Origin: Candidatus Woesearchaeota archaeon | GTDB taxonomy: Archaea > Nanobdellota > Nanobdellia > Woesearchaeales > UBA525 | Direction of reading: 5' to 3' | Assembly: GCA_018221245.1 (NCBI GenBank) | Contig: JAAOYH010000090.1 | Span: 1 to 13,317, forward strand | DNA: 13,317 nucleotides | Shown: positions 1 to 7,506 of the stretch, in pieces | Layout: each line of letters starts with the position of its first letter | Numbering within the stretch: position 1 is the first letter of the stretch | Translations under genes and position numbers: made by a program | The notes under the pieces: generated by a model | The model's database searches: none | Told to the model about the DNA's origin: nothing | Seen by the model: the letters and a program-made list of their open reading frames with translations, nothing else

Positions 1-179
1 AACGCTGCCTCGTATGCGCTGTCGTCGTCTTCCTCTTCTTCCTCGTGGTCCTCTTCGTAGCCTTCCATGAAGGCCTCTTCTTCAGGGCTTATCTCGTCGT
101 TCTCTTCGAGTTTCTCCCTGGTGCTAGGGCCGTATACGTTCTGCTCGTGATCCTCTGTTTCGGTCAGCTCGTCGTACAT
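1..179 (-). CDS. Partial small, highly acidic protein of unknown function (5' end only)
   Basis: About 59 codons are visible, starting at the ATG at 179-177 and running off the left edge of the window without a stop. The N-terminus begins MYDELTETEDHEQN. The rest is dominated by Glu and Asp, with runs such as EEEEEDDD near the visible end, a few Tyr and Gly, and almost no Lys or Arg. I see no signal peptide, membrane segment or catalytic motif. A GGTGG element at 184-188 (minus strand) lies 4 nt before the ATG and resembles an archaeal Shine-Dalgarno site, though the spacing is short. A TATA-like box lies further upstream. The reading frame is open throughout and its acidic bias is a common trait of small archaeal proteins, so it is probably real. 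I do not recognise the family, and the missing 3' part could hold a recognisable domain. Confidence 0.6.
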   Translation of the reverse strand, partial: MYDELTETEDHEQNVYGPSTREKLEENDEISPEEEAFMEGYEEDHEEEEEDDDSAYEAA

Positions 180-209
180 TTATTCCACCATCTGAGGGTC
201 ACTACCCCT

Positions 210-353
210 CTAATTGGCAATTCGAAAAGGGCTGTATTTAAGCGTTTCGACAGCCTGGCTTATGGTGTTTATATCTTTGTGACCATTCCCTGGAATTATG
301 CGTGATGCCTTTATCGGACTTGCCTTGCTGTCGTTAATTTTCTTCTCTTTCAA
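210..353 (-). CDS. Doubtful 47-codon reading frame, possibly a small protein or gene remnant
   Basis: An open frame on the minus strand runs to a TAG at 212-210. The only start codon I find is a TTG at 353-351. The frame stays open further upstream to about 390 without an ATG. The translation (for example RIIPGNGHKD, then TISQAVETLKYS) is balanced in composition and looks protein-like, with ordinary codon use. However, there is no ATG and no convincing ribosome-binding site, and its 3' end overlaps the TATA box proposed for the acidic gene. Just before the frame the translation reads VKFLKEKKI, which resembles the end of the Lhr helicase gene at 1089-1130. It could therefore be a remnant of a displaced 3' end or a chance frame. 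No function can be assigned. Confidence 0.22.
   Translation of the reverse strand: MKEKKINDSKASPIKASRIIPGNGHKDINTISQAVETLKYSPFRIAN
233..241 (-). promoter_or_regulatory. Candidate TATA box for the acidic-protein gene
   Basis: On the minus strand the sequence reads CTTAAATAC, close to the archaeal TTTAWATA consensus. A transcript starting about 26 nt downstream would begin near 211, giving a leader of roughly 32 nt that includes the GGTGG element ahead of the ATG at 179. The assignment is by position and consensus only. Confidence 0.4.
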
Positions 354-356
354 GAA
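343..356. repeat. 14-bp direct repeat, second copy at 1105-1118
   Basis: TTCTCTTTCAAGAA occurs identically at 343-356 and 1105-1118, flanking the lipoprotein gene. The right copy is inside the last codons of the helicase gene and encodes part of KFLKEKE on the minus strand. The left copy encodes KFLKEK in the same orientation. The match is short and pyrimidine-rich, so chance is possible. Confidence 0.3.
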
Positions 357-379
357 TTTTACTCCTAGATGATGGTAAC

Positions 380-388
380 ATTTATAAA
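380..388 (+). promoter_or_regulatory. TATA box driving a leaderless transcript of the lipoprotein gene
   Basis: TTTATAAAT is centred at 384, which is 27 nt before the ATG at 411. This is the usual archaeal TATA-to-start distance, so transcription should begin at or next to the A of that ATG. It also argues against translation from the in-frame ATG codons at 369 and 372, which lie upstream of or within the box. Confidence 0.6.
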
Positions 389-410
389 TTCGAATTGGGC
401 TCCCTTGTCT

Positions 411-1040
411 ATGAAAGCTCCAAAATCACTTATTCCGCTGCTCATATCTACTATGCCGCTCTTAAGCTGCAACTGGCTCACACCGACAGAGCCCAAAGAT
501 CTGTACTTTCCAGATCCTGAAGCCTCTCCGATTGAAACACAATGGGGCACCGTTGAACTCGTGTACGATGGGAGCGTATACGGGACAACGAAGGATGACG
601 TCGAATCCAAAATCAACAGGGGGGTTGATTTCGCTGCATCGCAAGGTGTCGACATCGGTCCCAACGATCTTGAAGGACTGACGGTAATTGTTGAAGAGGT
701 TGGCAATATTTATCGTGCCCACTGGAGCGACTACTCTTTTAGAGAGAACGCAATTATCGTGCCCCACTCTGATGTCGAAGGAGTACAGCACCAAATCCTA
801 CACTATCTTACATACAAAAATAAGGGCTTTGGAGACTGTTTCCTCTTCCAGGATCACTCCAAGGGAAATGTATACATTGGCGGAAACCAAATACCGTTTC
901 CCACGGGTTATGATTTACAATGCAATCCGACTGTTCGAGGTGCAACACTCTTGCATCCGACCAGGAACGGAAACTGTTGTTTGGCAATGGAAGCAGTCAC
1001 AGGATCGCCTGACTATTGTGTGAGAGATAATTCCGATTAG
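411..1040 (+). CDS. Putative secreted lipoprotein with degenerate HExxH-like (HQILH) motif
   Basis: This is a 209-aa protein. I chose the ATG at 411 because a TATA box sits 27 nt upstream and because the product then begins with a textbook signal sequence: basic MKAPK, a hydrophobic stretch to residue 18, and a lipobox-like LLSC with the candidate lipid-bearing Cys at residue 20. The mature part should face outside the membrane. Residues 127-131 read HQILH, followed by YLTYKNKG and by Asp148-His149. This resembles the HExxH zinc site of small gluzincin-like putative peptidases (pattern HExxHYLLYxNTG...H), with Gln128 where the catalytic Glu is expected. Five Cys (143, 171, 189, 190, 203) in the C-terminal part could form disulfides. 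The gene is convergent with the helicase gene, 48 nt apart. The family assignment is inferred from the motif and spacing. Without the Glu it is probably not a normal peptidase, and it may be a metal-binding or inactive relative. Confidence 0.6.
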   Translation: MKAPKSLIPLLISTMPLLSCNWLTPTEPKDLYFPDPEASPIETQWGTVELVYDGSVYGTTKDDVESKINRGVDFAASQGVDIGPNDLEGLTVIVEEVGNIYRAHWSDYSFRENAIIVPHSDVEGVQHQILHYLTYKNKGFGDCFLFQDHSKGNVYIGGNQIPFPTGYDLQCNPTVRGATLLHPTRNGNCCLAMEAVTGSPDYCVRDNSD

Positions 1041-1088
1041 GTTGTGCTTGTCAATTGCTCAGATGCTTTACGAACATTACGACGACTA

Positions 1089-4000
1089 CTAAATCTTCTT
1101 CTCTTTCTCTTTCAAGAACTTAACAAGGTCGTCTTTCCAGTACTTTGGAATCGTTCCAGCTAACAGCTCTGTCAACCAATGCCTAAACTTTCCAGGGTAA
1201 CTGCCTTGTTCTCCTGAAACAAGACGGCCAAGTTGAAACACTATGTCGGGATCAAGCTTTGCTCTTCTTGCCGCGTATATCATCTGTTCTTGTAGGTATG
1301 CTTGGTAGTCTTCTCTTTTTAGTCTCTCTTCTCTCTCTTGCGCTTCCCATAATCTATCGTATGTTATCTCTGGCGCGGGCATCTCCAATTTCTTTCCTTT
1401 AGGAGCATCTATCTCTGATAGAACCATCTTGTGCAATCTTCTTACGAACTCTACCCTGTCTTCCATTTTCAGGATGTCAACATATCCTTGCAGAACCATG
1501 TTGAATGCGAAAGGACTAGGTATGTCTGTTGTTGCTTCCTCAACTTTGATTTTTTTCTTATTGACTTCTTCTATTAGTTCACGCGCGTGCTTGATGTCCA
1601 TGAGATCCTCGAGAATCTCTCTCCTGGTCTCTTTCAGGATCGGGAAATCAGGGTCTAGCTTCTTCACGGCGTTCATTATTATCTGGCTGCTGATTTGTTG
1701 TTTTCCGACGGACTTTGCTTCTCCTTTGTATCTTCTTAATATCATCAGGCTTCTGGTAGCACAGTGCCTGAATCTTGCTCGCATGACCTCTGACTTGTTC
1801 AGAGCTACAGCCATCAGTTTATCGAGTTCCTTAGCTTTTACAAGAGACAAAGCTCTCTTTGCCTGTATCGGTACTGTGCTTTTCAGGTAGAATCCGTTGT
1901 CGGTTATTCCAATCTCTACGTCACGCCCTGTGATCCTTCCGTTTGTGTAAGCGAGTGCTCTTGCAAGAACGTCGTTAGTTCTTCTCCCTACTAAAGTGTG
2001 GACGAAGACATAGCGTTTGTTTCCGTCTTTGAAATATTCCATTAATATTTTGTTTCTGTGTGGGATTGTTGAGAACTTATACTGCTCTCTGAAATATCTG
2101 TAGATGCTTTCAATGCTATTCTCGTCGTTGTAGAGGTATTCGCTCATCCACTCAATTATTTTTTCTTTCTTTGCTTTTCTTGAGAACTGTTGGTCCATGT
2201 ATTTCCTGAATGATTGTATCTCCATGGCGAGGTCGTGGTTCAGTGGTAGCATTTCTGATATCCAGCTGGGTACGGTGGGCATTTTCCCTGCAGAGGTTCT
2301 TACTTGTGCAGTCATTCCTCTACTGAATCTGAACTCGTATGGCTCTCCCCCTAGTACGAATACATCTCCCGGTTTGAGTCGTTCAACAAACTCTTCAGTT
2401 ATGGTTCCAATGACTGCCTCTTTGATCTTTACTACGATGGCTGTCTGGTCGGGAATTGTTCCTACGTTTGTCATGTAGATTAAGCGCGCTAATTTTCCTC
2501 TCTTGCCGAACTTTCCTTCATCTATCCATATTTTTGCGTAGATATGTCTTTCTTCGAGCTGGGTGTGTTTTCCAGAGAGGTAGTCCATTGTCTTGTCAAA
2601 GTCCTCTCTTGTGAGTGTATTGTATGGGTATGCACTTTTCACTAAACGCCAGGCTGTCTCCACTTCTGTAATCTCTTCAATAGCTATTCCGTAGAGCTGT
2701 TGTGCAAGAACGTCTAATGGTGCACGAGGCATACTGATTCTGTCAATTTTTCTGTCCATCGCTGCTTTTAGAATCATGCTGCATTCTACGAGATCATCTC
2801 TGTCCAGTACTATGATTCTTCCTTTTGCTTCTGCGTGGAGCTTGTGTCCAGATCGTCCTATTCTTTGTAGTGCTCTGGCTACTGATTTTGGGCTTCCTAA
2901 TAAGATAACTAAATCTATGAAACCTATGTCGATTCCTAATTCCAAGCTGGTGGAGCAGTTTTTCACCACAAAACCATTGGCAACGTAATTGTGTTCTGTA
3001 GAGACTTCGATATTGTATACATGTCTGCTAGCTCTTGCGGTTTCAATGTTTTTGATTCGATCCCAGAACAGGTCGGAATCGCAAAGATTCAGTAAATTGT
3101 CCTTTTGAGAGTGGTATTTTGAGAGAATTTGTTTACATTGTAATCTTGTTATGTTGCGCTCTCCACGTTCATACTTCATAGGGTTGGATAGTTCTCTCTG
3201 CATCTGATAGGTTGATATTCCTATCCTAGCTCTTTCTTCCTTGAGATTGGAACCGATATCTGGGATAACATCTTTGTTGCAGTGTCCCTTAGTTTTCAAG
3301 ACTGTCATAAGTGTCTTCTTGTTTTTTTTGATTGGAAAATGAGCAAATTCTCGAAGATTTTGACCTCCCAGAACGCTCACTGTATGAAAGTTACCTTTCT
3401 TTTTTATCTCTCGTCCTTTGTATATTTGTATTTCATCATAATATTGTGTGCGAAGGGAACTAAGTATGTTTTCACGGGCCAGCAATTTAACGAAATCGGT
3501 CGCGAGCTTGATACTAGTTGTACATAGTCCTGCAGAATATACCCTTTCACTTTTCTTCTCTAGGTAGCCATCGCCATCATAATATCCTGCAATGAACTCT
3601 CGAGCATATGCGGGAGGGAGCCTGAAAATCCAAGGGGGAAGTCGCTGAGTCCGTGCTTTTCTTCCGTACGGGAAGCCAAGTTTCCGAAGGAATTTACAAA
3701 GGATTCCTGAGGTCCACATCAATATAGGTGTGCCTGTCGATGACAATTTTCGAGTTGGAGGTTTGCCAGAAAGTTCGAGAATGAGTCGCGAATAGTATGA
3801 GAGGAGTTCTTCATCCTTATTACTGACGAATAGATCTCGTTCAGAGAGATATCCTTCGGCAGCCATAAAACCAAGGAGACGCATCAGTTTCTCAGAGATT
3901 TGGAGAGGGGGCATTCGATATTTTGTAGAGGAGATTGAACTGATATTCTCAAAAAGTACTTCTGATGAAATATTGAGTGCTTGAGTGATGGCCCTTACCA

Positions 4001-7000
4001 CTCCAAGTCGCATTCCATAGTTACCATTGAGGCCTTGAATGAATGTATTGTAACTAATGTGTATTTTCAGACGCGCGTAAAATTTCTTGATGGACTTAAT
4101 TTCAGAGATTTTTGATTTCAAGAAAGTGAGAAATGCGCTTCTCAAAAAAAGAATGGCAGAGTTAGGGTATGAAGAGAATGCGAGTGCTTCAAGTTCTGCA
4201 GATTTTAAGGGTGTGTATTTTTGAGTTCTAGAAGTGGCGACAAACTCTCCAGGGATAAGATTAGACGCAGCTTTCCAAACAACGTGCCCGTTTTTGAGGA
4301 CCATGAATTTATGGTTAGGTGTACATTTCACACTCTTGCCAAGATCTGTGGTGATTTTGAGGAGTTTTTTGGAATTTTTAGTTTTGTGTTTCTTTACGAT
4401 GTCACGTTTTGTCAATTTGAGATTATTATCTATAGCTTGTACTGTGCTATCTTTGATATCTTTGATAGCTTTCCATGTTCCGTCTGCCAGTAGGATTTCA
4501 GTTTCGCCGTCAAAGCACACAACACACCTGAGTTTTCCTTCCTTGAGATGGTCCTCAATCTTGAGTCTGTGTGCTTTGGCTAAGGAGCCGTGGTGTGCAC
4601 CGATTAGTGATTTAGAGTCTTCTTCTTTCTTTGCCTCATCTGATATCTTGTATATTTCGGCCTCTTCATCCAGGTGTTCGTGTTGGAACCCTTCTGCTTT
4701 CTGTAATTTGTCTTGTTCTTCGTCTACGTCGAGAATGTTTGCGTAGTCTCGTGGGTACCGTGCCTTCATCTGGTGAACGACTCGTTCTGTTGCGGCTCTG
4801 GTGTTAGTGAAGATTAATGTGCTTCTGTGTTCTTGTATGAGGTTGTGTATTTGTGAGTACATCTTGTCTTGCATCTCTGTATGGGATGCGTTCATGATGT
4901 CCTTGACTGGAGAAATAACTTTCATGTCGAGGCGTTTTGTCCATTCTTTGTCGGAGTTTTTCCCTATCTTGTTCACGTCTATGATTTGGCAGTCTCTGAA
5001 CTTGTCGTTGTCAGGGTCTTCTAGCCCTACGAGAAACTTGGCGACCTCTTCTAACGGAGCGACTGTGGCTGACAATCCTACTCTTGTGAACTTTGCATTT
5101 CTGGCCAATCTCTCTAGGCTTAATGAAAGATGTGTGCCTCTTTTGTTCTCTGCGATGGCATGGATTTCGTCTATGATTACGAAGCTGGTCTTTTTGAGCA
5201 TCTCGCTGAACTTCATGGTTGTGAGCATGATGGCCATGCTTTCAGGAGTCGTGATTAGAATGTGGGGTGGCTTCTTGAGCATCCTTGCCTTCTGACTTGG
5301 GGGGGTGTCTCCTGTTCTCGTGCCTACTCGTATCTTGAGCTCCCTGTTGTATTTCTTGGCTATCTCTGAGATTTCTTTTAGTGGTTCTGTGAGGTTCTTG
5401 TTGATATCGTTAGCTAATGCTTTTAGTGGACTGATGTAGATGCAGTAGACTCTCTCTTCTAGAGTTCCGAGATCTGCGTGTGTTACTAAATTGTTGATTA
5501 TTGCAAGGAATGCCGAGAGTGTGTTGTGGAGATACATCCCTCCGTGCCCACCTACAAAATTTTCTAATTCAGGCACGCTGAGGTCGACAAGCATGCCTTC
5601 GTACATTTGTGTTTCTTTTTCCAGCACTTCAAGCCACATCAAGTTTTGTGCTGTCTTTTGTGTTAACTCTAGAAAAAGTTGTGAATTGTGGGTGTGTGGA
5701 ATTACTTTATTTATTGCATCTTCAGTAATATAACCTGTTCTACGTGAGACTTCGTAAGCTGTTCCCAATTCTTTCTCGAAGGAGGGACGATTAGGGAATT
5801 GTTCGGCGAGTTTTCCTATTTTCTTATAGTCGAAACGATGCTTACATATGGTTTTTCCACTGGGTGCTCCTTTGCAATATTGTGTGATTTGGGGGATTGC
5901 AGGGTGTTCAATGCATAGTTCAATCATTTTTCTTAGGTTAGCGATTCCATGGATGGTTATTGTATGGTATGTCCTCTTGATTTTTGCTTCCGTATTCGAT
6001 GCGAATTTTTCTGAAGATCCTAGTGAAGCGAAAATACCTCGCGACAAAAGTAAATAGTTAAGAATTTCTATTTTTTGTTGGGATGCTTGAGCTAGCTTGA
6101 TGTAGTTGTGTTGTGCTTCAGCCTCAAGAGAAAAGAAGACTCTGAGAAACTCTTTCTTGCTCTTCTTCGAACAGTTGAGGAGCCAATCTGGAAGATCAAC
6201 GTAACGTCCTTTGCCAGTGTTTATGTCCAGGAGAGCACTGATAAACAGGGCAGCATAGGTTGATTGAATTGCGAAATCTTTTTCATTCTTTTGCACGAAT
6301 TCCAGGTTGAATAATTCTTTCGTTTCTTTCAAAAATGTTTGGAGCATACTCTTGCGGTTCTTCTGACTAATGTGGATTGTTGCACCACATTCATATTCTC
6401 CTATGAACCCTTCTGCTGTGACGAAGGCGACCCAGCGAGAAACCCTTTCGTCCACTTCTGTCGGGAACATAAAGTCTGTGCAAACACCGCTGTGCCCTTG
6501 AACCATAATCTGATTCTGGGCAAATTCTGTTCCTGAGATCCTTTTGAAAATGCTGTGAACGAGGTTGCTGCCGAAAGAAGTGCGATGATTGAATAGACGA
6601 TGGGTTGTGGCGAGACCTATTCCTGCCTCTTGAGCGAGAGTTTCCATAGTAAATCCTGAGAGGAGCTGTAGCTGATAGTATTCCTCCGTTGAAAGATTGA
6701 ACACTGTGAAATTCCTCGTTTTATGTTTAAGACGCTGGAAATCTTCATAATTGACGACAAATTTTGCGCTTTTTCTGATCGAAGCTATTGCCTGTTCAAC
6801 TGGCAAAATTATTTGTTTTTCCGGAAGTTCAACCCTGCGTGGAACCCCTACTTTATCTCCAGGTTGGATTTCTCTTGCGGGTACCCAGGAGAATCCATCA
6901 TCAGTCTCTACGAGAAGGGGGTGTTCAGGACTCACTTTTACTTCTCGTCCATATCTGGTCTTGATTCGGATGATTTCCCCGTTGTATTCCTCATGGAACA

Positions 7001-7379
7001 CCATTGCATCCTGACGCTCGGTAAAATTGCCGTTGAAAGAATGACTCTTCAAACCTTGAACAAAATGAAGTGCTCCAGTCTCTTCTATACTCGCGACAAG
7101 AGGTGTGCCTTTGGTCATGTCAATAAGTTCGTTTCCCGTAACGAGGCGAGCAAAGCCATCTTTCTCTATGAGTATGGTTGTATCTGGGGTGACGCATTTG
7201 CCACTTCCAGTCGGCGATGAAATCAGGCTGTTCTTCCCGAGCTGGATATTCCTGATAGCGTACTTCTGGGGTGGGCTGAATCCTTCGAATTTCTTTGTGA
7301 ACCATTCTTTGACGAACGGGTGCAGGTTTTCGAGGATTTCCTTGTCAGGATACTCTTTTTTCTGGTGGGTTATGGCCAT
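1089..7379 (-). CDS. lhr: Lhr-family SF2 helicase precursor with two inteins
   Basis: The precursor is 2096 aa. Removing the two inteins leaves a 1018-aa helicase, in the normal range for archaeal Lhr. RecA1 holds the P-loop SPTGSGK (55-61, completed by Thr620 after splicing), TTPE, the DEIH box (737-740) and SAT (770-772). RecA2 holds LIFTNTR, AHHGSL, motif V STSLELGIDIG (begins at Cys1475) and motif VI QRIGRSGH (1505-1512). The C-terminal region has the Lhr-core pattern, including FRHCATRSLMILRRYKG and a WL.ELL.GTIP end segment. Lhr enzymes are 3'-5' ATP-dependent helicases or translocases on DNA and DNA-RNA hybrids with proposed roles in repair or RNA metabolism; this copy resembles the archaeal aLhr2 type. 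There is an acidic insertion of about 40 aa before AHHGSL. The start is the ATG at 7379, just before the conserved N-terminus. No Shine-Dalgarno site is visible ahead of it. The gene stands alone between a convergent and a divergent neighbour. Confidence 0.93.
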   Translation of the reverse strand: MAITHQKKEYPDKEILENLHPFVKEWFTKKFEGFSPPQKYAIRNIQLGKNSLISSPTGSGKCVTPDTTILIEKDGFARLVTGNELIDMTKGTPLVASIEETGALHFVQGLKSHSFNGNFTERQDAMVFHEEYNGEIIRIKTRYGREVKVSPEHPLLVETDDGFSWVPAREIQPGDKVGVPRRVELPEKQIILPVEQAIASIRKSAKFVVNYEDFQRLKHKTRNFTVFNLSTEEYYQLQLLSGFTMETLAQEAGIGLATTHRLFNHRTSFGSNLVHSIFKRISGTEFAQNQIMVQGHSGVCTDFMFPTEVDERVSRWVAFVTAEGFIGEYECGATIHISQKNRKSMLQTFLKETKELFNLEFVQKNEKDFAIQSTYAALFISALLDINTGKGRYVDLPDWLLNCSKKSKKEFLRVFFSLEAEAQHNYIKLAQASQQKIEILNYLLLSRGIFASLGSSEKFASNTEAKIKRTYHTITIHGIANLRKMIELCIEHPAIPQITQYCKGAPSGKTICKHRFDYKKIGKLAEQFPNRPSFEKELGTAYEVSRRTGYITEDAINKVIPHTHNSQLFLELTQKTAQNLMWLEVLEKETQMYEGMLVDLSVPELENFVGGHGGMYLHNTLSAFLAIINNLVTHADLGTLEERVYCIYISPLKALANDINKNLTEPLKEISEIAKKYNRELKIRVGTRTGDTPPSQKARMLKKPPHILITTPESMAIMLTTMKFSEMLKKTSFVIIDEIHAIAENKRGTHLSLSLERLARNAKFTRVGLSATVAPLEEVAKFLVGLEDPDNDKFRDCQIIDVNKIGKNSDKEWTKRLDMKVISPVKDIMNASHTEMQDKMYSQIHNLIQEHRSTLIFTNTRAATERVVHQMKARYPRDYANILDVDEEQDKLQKAEGFQHEHLDEEAEIYKISDEAKKEEDSKSLIGAHHGSLAKAHRLKIEDHLKEGKLRCVVCFDGETEILLADGTWKAIKDIKDSTVQAIDNNLKLTKRDIVKKHKTKNSKKLLKITTDLGKSVKCTPNHKFMVLKNGHVVWKAASNLIPGEFVATSRTQKYTPLKSAELEALAFSSYPNSAILFLRSAFLTFLKSKISEIKSIKKFYARLKIHISYNTFIQGLNGNYGMRLGVVRAITQALNISSEVLFENISSISSTKYRMPPLQISEKLMRLLGFMAAEGYLSERDLFVSNKDEELLSYYSRLILELSGKPPTRKLSSTGTPILMWTSGILCKFLRKLGFPYGRKARTQRLPPWIFRLPPAYAREFIAGYYDGDGYLEKKSERVYSAGLCTTSIKLATDFVKLLARENILSSLRTQYYDEIQIYKGREIKKKGNFHTVSVLGGQNLREFAHFPIKKNKKTLMTVLKTKGHCNKDVIPDIGSNLKEERARIGISTYQMQRELSNPMKYERGERNITRLQCKQILSKYHSQKDNLLNLCDSDLFWDRIKNIETARASRHVYNIEVSTEHNYVANGFVVKNCSTSLELGIDIGFIDLVILLGSPKSVARALQRIGRSGHKLHAEAKGRIIVLDRDDLVECSMILKAAMDRKIDRISMPRAPLDVLAQQLYGIAIEEITEVETAWRLVKSAYPYNTLTREDFDKTMDYLSGKHTQLEERHIYAKIWIDEGKFGKRGKLARLIYMTNVGTIPDQTAIVVKIKEAVIGTITEEFVERLKPGDVFVLGGEPYEFRFSRGMTAQVRTSAGKMPTVPSWISEMLPLNHDLAMEIQSFRKYMDQQFSRKAKKEKIIEWMSEYLYNDENSIESIYRYFREQYKFSTIPHRNKILMEYFKDGNKRYVFVHTLVGRRTNDVLARALAYTNGRITGRDVEIGITDNGFYLKSTVPIQAKRALSLVKAKELDKLMAVALNKSEVMRARFRHCATRSLMILRRYKGEAKSVGKQQISSQIIMNAVKKLDPDFPILKETRREILEDLMDIKHARELIEEVNKKKIKVEEATTDIPSPFAFNMVLQGYVDILKMEDRVEFVRRLHKMVLSEIDAPKGKKLEMPAPEITYDRLWEAQEREERLKREDYQAYLQEQMIYAARRAKLDPDIVFQLGRLVSGEQGSYPGKFRHWLTELLAGTIPKYWKDDLVKFLKEKEKKI
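2958..4517 (-). other. Intein 2 (520 aa) in helicase motif V, with LAGLIDADG endonuclease
   Basis: The intein spans precursor residues 955-1474. It interrupts CVV|CSTSLELGIDIG, the SF2 motif V that couples ATP binding to nucleic acid. Block A begins CFDGETEILL with Cys955. Block B is KCTPNHKFMV with His1023. The C-terminal blocks read YNIEVSTEHNYV then ANGFVVKN, ending in Asn1474 with Cys1475 as +1 nucleophile. The penultimate residue is Lys1473 rather than the usual His, a known but less common variant that can slow or modify Asn cyclisation. Both endonuclease motifs are well kept: LLGFMAAEGYL (Glu1175) and FIAGYYDGDGYL (Asp1270). A stretch near residues 1381-1420 (ERARIGISTYQM then KYERGERN) resembles an XRE-type helix-turn-helix. 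The intein therefore looks complete, with an intact homing endonuclease. Confidence 0.92.
5523..7196 (-). other. Intein 1 (558 aa) in the helicase P-loop, with LAGLIDADG endonuclease
   Basis: The intein spans precursor residues 62-619, inserted between Lys61 and Thr620 of the Walker A motif GSGK|T, a recurrent intein site in P-loop ATPases. Block A begins CVTPDTTILI with nucleophile Cys62. Block B is KVSPEHPLLV with His153 (Ser replaces the usual Thr). Block F is MLVDLSVPELENF. The end is GGMYLHN, with His618 and Asn619, followed by Thr as the +1 nucleophile. All residues needed for splicing are present. The homing-endonuclease motifs are VAFVTAEGFIG (Glu323 as first catalytic acid) and a degenerate second block, FLRVFFSLEAEA, in which Glu replaces the usual Asp. 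A helix-turn-helix-like stretch lies near residues 237-262, between block B and the first LAGLIDADG motif. The protein chain is unbroken, so both splicing and endonuclease may be active. Confidence 0.92.
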
Positions 7380-7422
7380 TTTTTTCTATATGGTAATATT
7401 ATCTGTGTGCCTGATAGGCAAC

Positions 7423-7506
7423 TTATAGGATACTGGAATTGTTTTTAAGTTTGTTCCAGAATGAGTTATTAACTGCTTGTTGAGGGTGTCCAGTGGAGAA
7501 AACCAT
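7423..7506 (-). CDS. Candidate 27-aa upstream peptide with strong Shine-Dalgarno site
   Basis: On the minus strand, AAGGAGG at 7518-7512 is followed after 5 nt by an ATG (7506-7504). This opens a 27-codon frame beginning MVFSTGHPQQAVNN and ending at TAA 7425-7423, 43 nt before the helicase start. The ribosome-binding site is better than that of the helicase gene itself. The peptide shows no recognisable motif. It could be a leader peptide in the helicase mRNA or a chance match, because the same bases form the untranslated region ahead of the divergent SET gene. No transcript start is clearly placed to include it. Confidence 0.2.
   Translation of the reverse strand: MVFSTGHPQQAVNNSFWNKLKNNSSIL

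Noticed and set aside
45..305. Plus-strand open frame opposite the acidic gene
   Set aside because: Its hydrophobic Val/Leu/Phe-rich product is the antisense image of Glu/Asp codons. It has no promoter, and the minus strand frame has a better start and context.
369..410. N-terminal extension of the lipoprotein from ATG 369
   Set aside because: The TATA box at 380-388 lies inside this stretch and points to a transcript start at 411, and the signal sequence only makes sense from 411.
1041..1088. Terminator between the convergent lipoprotein and helicase genes
   Set aside because: I find neither a hairpin nor a T-rich tract in these 48 bases.
1089..7379. Reading the 2096-aa gene as a fusion or as several genes
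   Set aside because: The two extra blocks have exact intein borders (Cys start, HN or KN end) and removal restores contiguous helicase motifs, so they are inteins in a single gene.
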